A DNA stretch of 53,275 nucleotides from an uncultured bacterium (lineage in GTDB: Bacteria; Cyanobacteriota; Vampirovibrionia; Gastranaerophilales; Gastranaerophilaceae): the NCBI GenBank assembly GCA_900551965.1, contig URYF01000005.1:1-53275 (forward strand), in the 5' to 3' direction. Below the pieces are notes generated by a model. The model saw nothing but the letters and a program-made list of their open reading frames with translations, had not been told where the DNA came from and ran no database searches. Below, piece after piece: positions 49,654-53,275 of the stretch; within the stretch, counting starts at the first letter, position 1; each line of letters begins with the position of its first letter. Position numbers and translations under genes: made by a program.

Positions 49654-50850
49654 TTATAACACCTCTGATTTTTTATTTTTCTTTTTTAACACTTTGTCTT
49701 GATATTTCTTATCATATTGGAATCTTGTTCCGTTGACAAAACTTTTAACAACTCCGTTTGCAAAAGTCCTTCTGGCAGACCAGTATGATGTGTGAGCAAA
49801 CAGTGCAGGACGTTTTGACCAGATTGATGAATTGTCATAGATAACTCCTGTCGGGTTTTCTATTTTTAAGCCTATTCTTTCTTCTAGTTGTTCTATTGTA
49901 AGATTTCTGCTTGATGGGAAACCCAGCGGATCTTCTCTAAAATTAACAGTTAGGAAATATATTCCGTTTTCGAGAATATATTTTGACATATATTTGTTAT
50001 AGAAATTGATTTCATAATTTGGGTCTGCAATATCTGAATAGAACAGAGGAATTGGGCTTGCAAAATTCACAACTCCACGCACATATCCTTGTGGGGCACA
50101 GTATTCATCGGTCATTTCATCCATTTTTAAGTAATTTTGTCTTAACTGTTCGGAGTTCTGGTTAAGAACAAGATGACCTGTATTTGTTAGAACTCCTATA
50201 TTGCCTTTATCATAGGAAAGTGCTGATAGGCATGTATTTTTTTGTGGATTTTCTTTGACAAAGTTTATAAGTTCTTCGTCTGCTTGTAATACTGTAAATA
50301 AACTTTCCAGATTGATATAAGGAAGTTTGTGCAGTAAATATTGATATGTTACAAAGGTTCCTGCCGAGTATCCGTATAGTATAACATTATTACCGTTTTG
50401 GGCTTGTTTTTTTACATCTTCATTTAAGCTGTCTAAAATCGGTAACATATTATGAGTTTTTTGAACCCAGATTGCATCGTGCATATATTGGGTTAAAAGA
50501 CTTCTTATTTCATAGGCCAGAGTTGAGCTGAAAGCTTTTGAAATATTTAACCTGTCTTTAACAAAATCTAAATCTGTTTTGCTGTTATAGCCCCAAAAAA
50601 ATATTTGCGGGGTTTCTTCTATAACCAGCTTGTTATCTTTTGTCCATTTTTTTATTGTGGAATTTTTATCAAACTTCTTTTTCATAACCGGGTGAAGTTT
50701 GTTAACTCCTTTTATATACCAATCTTTCATTTTTTTGTCGTTGTTATTTGAACCGTTGATATATAAAAATGTCAGGTTTGTAGTCTGCGCAGGTACTGTA
50801 AGCTGCATTGTTAAAATTGCCAATGCTGTCAATAATATCTTTTTCATCAT
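49654..50850 (-). CDS. Exported alpha/beta-hydrolase-like protein
   Basis: 398 residues. Signal peptide MMKKILLTALAILTMQLTVPAQ. NLTFLYINGSNNN resembles the first strand and oxyanion loop of alpha/beta hydrolases, and VILYGYSAGTFVTYQYLL is a GxSxG nucleophile elbow (Ser about 164). A possible late catalytic His lies in LFAHTSYW near the C-terminus. Lipase or esterase function is likely, substrate unknown. ATG 50850 is preceded by TGATACACT and six bases, without a Shine-Dalgarno site. Confidence 0.75.
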   Translation of the reverse strand: MMKKILLTALAILTMQLTVPAQTTNLTFLYINGSNNNDKKMKDWYIKGVNKLHPVMKKKFDKNSTIKKWTKDNKLVIEETPQIFFWGYNSKTDLDFVKDRLNISKAFSSTLAYEIRSLLTQYMHDAIWVQKTHNMLPILDSLNEDVKKQAQNGNNVILYGYSAGTFVTYQYLLHKLPYINLESLFTVLQADEELINFVKENPQKNTCLSALSYDKGNIGVLTNTGHLVLNQNSEQLRQNYLKMDEMTDEYCAPQGYVRGVVNFASPIPLFYSDIADPNYEINFYNKYMSKYILENGIYFLTVNFREDPLGFPSSRNLTIEQLEERIGLKIENPTGVIYDNSSIWSKRPALFAHTSYWSARRTFANGVVKSFVNGTRFQYDKKYQDKVLKKKNKKSEVL

Positions 50851-50856
50851 AGAAAA

Positions 50857-50865
50857 AGTGTATCA
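50857..50865 (-). promoter_or_regulatory. Extended -10 box directly before the 50850 start codon
   Basis: On the minus strand TGATACACT is followed by TTTTCT and ATG, the same arrangement as at 9109, 15236 and 24984. It predicts leaderless transcription of the exported hydrolase gene. Confidence 0.5.
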
Positions 50866-50924
50866 CAATCTTTTTTTCTTAACCAGATTTTTACAATATC
50901 GTAATTGTATGATAAGCTTTGAGT

Positions 50925-51575
50925 ATGAAAGATTTTTTAATTGGTCTTTTAGACTGGATATATAAGAAAAGGTGTTATTTTTGCAAAAGTTCTCAAGAAT
51001 CTGTAAAAATGTGTTCAAAATGTTTTGACGAATTGGAATTTTTGCCTGCAGAAATTAGCAGAAGGGTTTTTAAATGTGACATATACTGTGCCGGAGTTTA
51101 TTCAAAAAATCTTCAAAAGATGATTAGAGGTTTGAAATATCATGGGCAAAGGGATCTTGCTTACTATCAGGCAAAATTTATGTATCAATATTGGCAAAGG
51201 ATAGGGTTTGAAGGTGAATTTCAGGTTGTGCCCGTTCCGATATTTCCAAAACGCAAGAAGCAGAGAAAATATAATCATATGGAGCTTGTGGCTGTTGAAT
51301 TTTGTAAAATGACAGGTTATGATGTTAATTTAGATTGTATAAAAAGAATAAAAGATACAAAGCCGCAGTATAAGCTAAATAAATCCCAGCGGATGATGAA
51401 TTTGTCAAAAGCCTTTGAGGTTGATAAATCAAAGCTTTTACAGGATAAACGTATATTAATAATTGATGATATTTGTACAACCGGTTCGACTTTTGAAGAG
51501 ATGATAAAAGAGTTTAATAATGCGGGAGTTTTTGATATAACATGTTTTGCGACAACAACACCGTGGGAAGGCTAA
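50925..51575 (+). CDS. ComF family phosphoribosyltransferase-like protein
   Basis: 216 residues. An N-terminal four-cysteine zinc site (RCYFCKSSQESVKMCSKC) and a phosphoribosyltransferase domain with QVVPVPIFPKRKKQRKYNHM and the PRPP loop ILIIDDICTTGSTFEE. ComF is needed for DNA uptake in competent bacteria but is also common in non-competent ones. With type IV pilus genes in the window, a role in competence is possible. TATGAT at 50908-50913 gives a very short leader; TTG at 50919 is an alternative start. Confidence 0.9.
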   Translation: MKDFLIGLLDWIYKKRCYFCKSSQESVKMCSKCFDELEFLPAEISRRVFKCDIYCAGVYSKNLQKMIRGLKYHGQRDLAYYQAKFMYQYWQRIGFEGEFQVVPVPIFPKRKKQRKYNHMELVAVEFCKMTGYDVNLDCIKRIKDTKPQYKLNKSQRMMNLSKAFEVDKSKLLQDKRILIIDDICTTGSTFEEMIKEFNNAGVFDITCFATTTPWEG

Positions 51576-51581
51576 TTTATT

Positions 51582-51902
51582 ATGATAATTTCAGAATTTG
51601 CAAAATATTTACAGGAACATAATGACGAGCTTTTAACACGGAAAACAACTCCGCTGCAATTGCTGCACGAATGGTTGAAATCTGTTATCAATAAAAATCC
51701 TAAAAACAATATTGATAAAATTGTTCACCGTGAAATTATGTATTGTGAAAACCCTGAAGGCGATTATTTGATTGTCGGTAAATCTGACAGTGGCAGAGTT
51801 TTGGTATCAGCGTTAATAAAATTTGCAAAAAGTTTTGAAAATTATAATCATGCTAAATGGGTTCACATAACAGAGCAAGCTCTTTATAGAGCTGATAGCT
51901 AG
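51582..51902 (+). CDS. Hypothetical protein after the ComF-family gene
   Basis: 106 residues, soluble, no recognised family: MIISEFAKYLQEHNDELLTR, then a beta-like EGDYLIVGKSDSGRVLVSAL. It starts six bases after the ComF stop and is presumably cotranscribed and coupled. No cysteine pair or membrane segment. Confidence 0.62.
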   Translation: MIISEFAKYLQEHNDELLTRKTTPLQLLHEWLKSVINKNPKNNIDKIVHREIMYCENPEGDYLIVGKSDSGRVLVSALIKFAKSFENYNHAKWVHITEQALYRADS

Positions 51903-51906
51903 TTTA

Positions 51907-52296
51907 TTATTTTATTTCGTTGACATTGAGCTTCTTGAACAAATTTTTTTCTTTCGTATTTATTATATAACTGGGTATGCTTCCTGGGAGTACACCGGCA
52001 GCAATGATTACAAATCCAAGAATTGTGTAGTCTAATTGAAGGTTTTTGTTGAGATATTTTATTCCAAGACCAAGTGCGACCCCGATACCGGCAAGAGCAC
52101 TGAGTCCTACTGTGATAAGTTTGTTTTTTTCAGACTTTTTGATTTTTGTTACAAATTCATCGGTATTTTCTTGCGGAACAATAAAGCTTCTGCTTATTTT
52201 TTGATTAGATTTTCCATTAAGAGTTGTTTCATTATATAATGAAACTTTGTTATTGTTGCTATTTGGAATTTTTACAATTTCTACCTTTAGAGTCAT
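51907..52296 (-). CDS. Hypothetical membrane protein
   Basis: 129 residues. Polar N-terminal 55 residues (VEIVKIPNSNNNKVSLYNET) and two transmembrane helices (LITVGLSALAGIGVALGLGI and YTILGFVIIAAGVLPGSIPS) with a short basic tail. It resembles in plan other small membrane proteins of this window. AGGTAAG precedes the ATG. Confidence 0.65.
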   Translation of the reverse strand: MTLKVEIVKIPNSNNNKVSLYNETTLNGKSNQKISRSFIVPQENTDEFVTKIKKSEKNKLITVGLSALAGIGVALGLGIKYLNKNLQLDYTILGFVIIAAGVLPGSIPSYIINTKEKNLFKKLNVNEIK

Positions 52297-52407
52297 GCTT
52301 ACCTATTATTTTGTGTTAATAATAAAATACAAACAAAGTAAAAATTGCTTCTGGTGGATATTTTGTGTTATATATGTTAATATAAGTTCTGGTAAGGGGT
52401 TATATGT

Positions 52408-53070
52408 ATGCAAGGAAATCCTAAATACAAAATCAATGGTCAAAATAATGAAATTCTTTTTATCAAAGATGGTAAACCTTGTATTGATGAAATTGTAGAT
52501 GGTTTAAGTATTACTGTTAATGGGAATAACAATAGGGTTGTAATTGAACTTCCTGTGAATTTTGTAAGTACGGCAGTGGTTATGGACGGTGATAATAACA
52601 AATTTTCACTAAAAACTACAAAACATAGAACAATTCGTCATACAACATTTGGAATGGAAGGTGGATCTGAAATTTCTGTTGGGTCAGGGCTTTCTGTATA
52701 TAGAGATGTTCATATTGTTGCAAAAAACGGTAAAAATATTTTAATTGGTGATGAGTGTATGTTTGCCCGTGAAATTATGATTAGAAACAATGATGGGCAT
52801 GTTATTCTTGATCGTAAAACAGGTGAGCTTTTAAACCCGCCGGAAGATATTATTATTGGCAACCGGGTTTGGCTTGGAATGCGTGTTATGGTGTTTAAAG
52901 GGTCGAAAATCCCTGATGGTTCGGTTGTTGGAGCCGGTTCTTTAGTTAATAAAAAATTTGATGAAGAAAATATTTTGCTTGCGGGTTCTCCTGCCAAAAA
53001 GATTCGTTCCGATATTGAATGGCGTAGAGAAGATTTTGCGAAATATATTAAAAATAACGAAGAAGTTTAG
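52408..53070 (+). CDS. Hexapeptide-repeat acyltransferase
   Basis: 220 residues. An N-terminal beta-solenoid (ITVNGNNNRVVIELPVNF, VMDGDNNKFSLKTTKH) leads into a left-handed beta-helix with IIIGNRVWLGMRVMVFKGSK, VVGAGSLVNKKF and AGSPAKKIRS, the typical end of sugar O-acetyltransferases and colanic-acid-type WcaF/CysE relatives. Substrate unknown. AAGGGG lies ahead of the ATG. It is monocistronic, before gyrA. Confidence 0.85.
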   Translation: MQGNPKYKINGQNNEILFIKDGKPCIDEIVDGLSITVNGNNNRVVIELPVNFVSTAVVMDGDNNKFSLKTTKHRTIRHTTFGMEGGSEISVGSGLSVYRDVHIVAKNGKNILIGDECMFAREIMIRNNDGHVILDRKTGELLNPPEDIIIGNRVWLGMRVMVFKGSKIPDGSVVGAGSLVNKKFDEENILLAGSPAKKIRSDIEWRREDFAKYIKNNEEV

Positions 53071-53129
53071 TTGAGTTTGTTTAGTCTAATGTAAAGATTA
53101 TTTTAAAAATACCCAAAAGAGTATGTTTA

Positions 53130-53138
53130 TGCTACAAT
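53130..53138 (+). promoter_or_regulatory. Extended -10 box (TGCTACAAT) upstream of gyrA
   Basis: TGCTACAAT ends 33 bases before the TTG start, leaving room for a GGAGG site. No clear -35 is seen. A conventional leadered promoter, unlike the start-proximal boxes elsewhere in the window. Confidence 0.5.
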
Positions 53139-53171
53139 GAAGGCAAGGAGTACAGACTGGAGGGTAGAGTA

Positions 53172-53275
53172 TTGACTCAGCAAAATATGTTTGATCACGG
53201 GAAAATTGTTCCTGTAAATATAAGAGAAGAGATGAAGCGTTCATATATTGATTATGCGATGAGTGTAATCGTGGG
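53172..53275 (+). CDS. gyrA: DNA gyrase subunit A (5' end, cut by window edge)
   Basis: 34 codons visible. The frame reads TQQNMFDHGKIVPVNIREEM then KRSYIDYAMSVIVG, the conserved N-terminus of GyrA/ParC. IREEMKRSYIDYAMSVIV is more typical of GyrA. TTG at 53172 has GGAGG eight bases ahead and is preferred over ATG at 53187. The catalytic Tyr and the rest lie beyond the right edge. Confidence 0.88.
   Translation, partial: MTQQNMFDHGKIVPVNIREEMKRSYIDYAMSVIV

Overview
The window is AT-rich bacterial chromosome with densely packed genes on both strands and no phage, CRISPR array or complete insertion sequence. Several features suggest a gut-type non-photosynthetic relative of the Cyanobacteria (Melainabacteria/Vampirovibrionia, probably Gastranaerophilales): low GC, a cyanobacterial-looking primary sigma factor next to a second RpoD-like sigma factor, ClpC-type Clp N domains, type IV pilus genes, lipoproteins with a diderm look, and many small membrane proteins I cannot place in any family. 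This assignment is an inference from gene content; no rRNA is present.

Layout. 1-2230 (minus strand) is the classical rpmG, tRNA-Trp, secE, nusG, rplK, rplA block, with rplA cut by the left edge. 2404-3987 holds coaD and two proteins sharing a duplicated module. 4000-4500 has no annotated gene but holds a possible small transcript with its own promoter and terminator, and a 167-bp MITE-like element whose second copy lies at 24805-24975. 4499-13365 mixes metabolism (acetyltransferase, aldose epimerase, chorismate synthase, DRE-TIM aldolase, quinolinate synthase), a radical SAM enzyme, and a PilM-PilN fusion followed by PilO. 13367-17239 carries rlmB, a primary-type sigma factor, a large sensor kinase and a small membrane protein. 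17241-24743 has a calpain-like protease, a long TPR protein, a homocitrate/isopropylmalate synthase relative, an XRE regulator facing an acyltransferase across matching inverted repeats, and mnmA.

24999-28451 is a run of exported TPR proteins with a lipoprotein phosphoesterase and a metallo-beta-lactamase-fold hydrolase. 28520-31704 is minus strand with two lineage-specific membrane proteins and a membrane-anchored thioredoxin. 31930-34052 holds a second sigma factor, cobO and 5-formyl-THF cyclo-ligase. 34142-42539 is a long minus-strand gene train: an isolated ClpX-type zinc finger, a HEAT-like protein, ruvX, a DUF1292 protein, an ATPase-less protein made of three Clp N domains, tilS, hpt, a histidine kinase and clpP. 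42659-53275 holds a TPR lipoprotein with lgt, a WecA/TagO-type transferase, glyA, nagZ, exported hydrolases, a ComF protein, a hexapeptide acyltransferase and the start of gyrA.

The most interesting signals are: (1) a recurring start arrangement, an extended -10 box exactly six bases before ATG with no Shine-Dalgarno site, which predicts leaderless mRNAs; (2) two orphan Clp recognition domains (ClpX zinc finger and tripled ClpC N domain) in the same gene train as clpP; (3) a MITE with terminal inverted repeats and a clean target duplication; (4) a WecA-family gene whose first membrane helix can only be translated from a non-AUG/GUG/UUG codon; (5) a calpain-like protease with an EF-hand-like loop.
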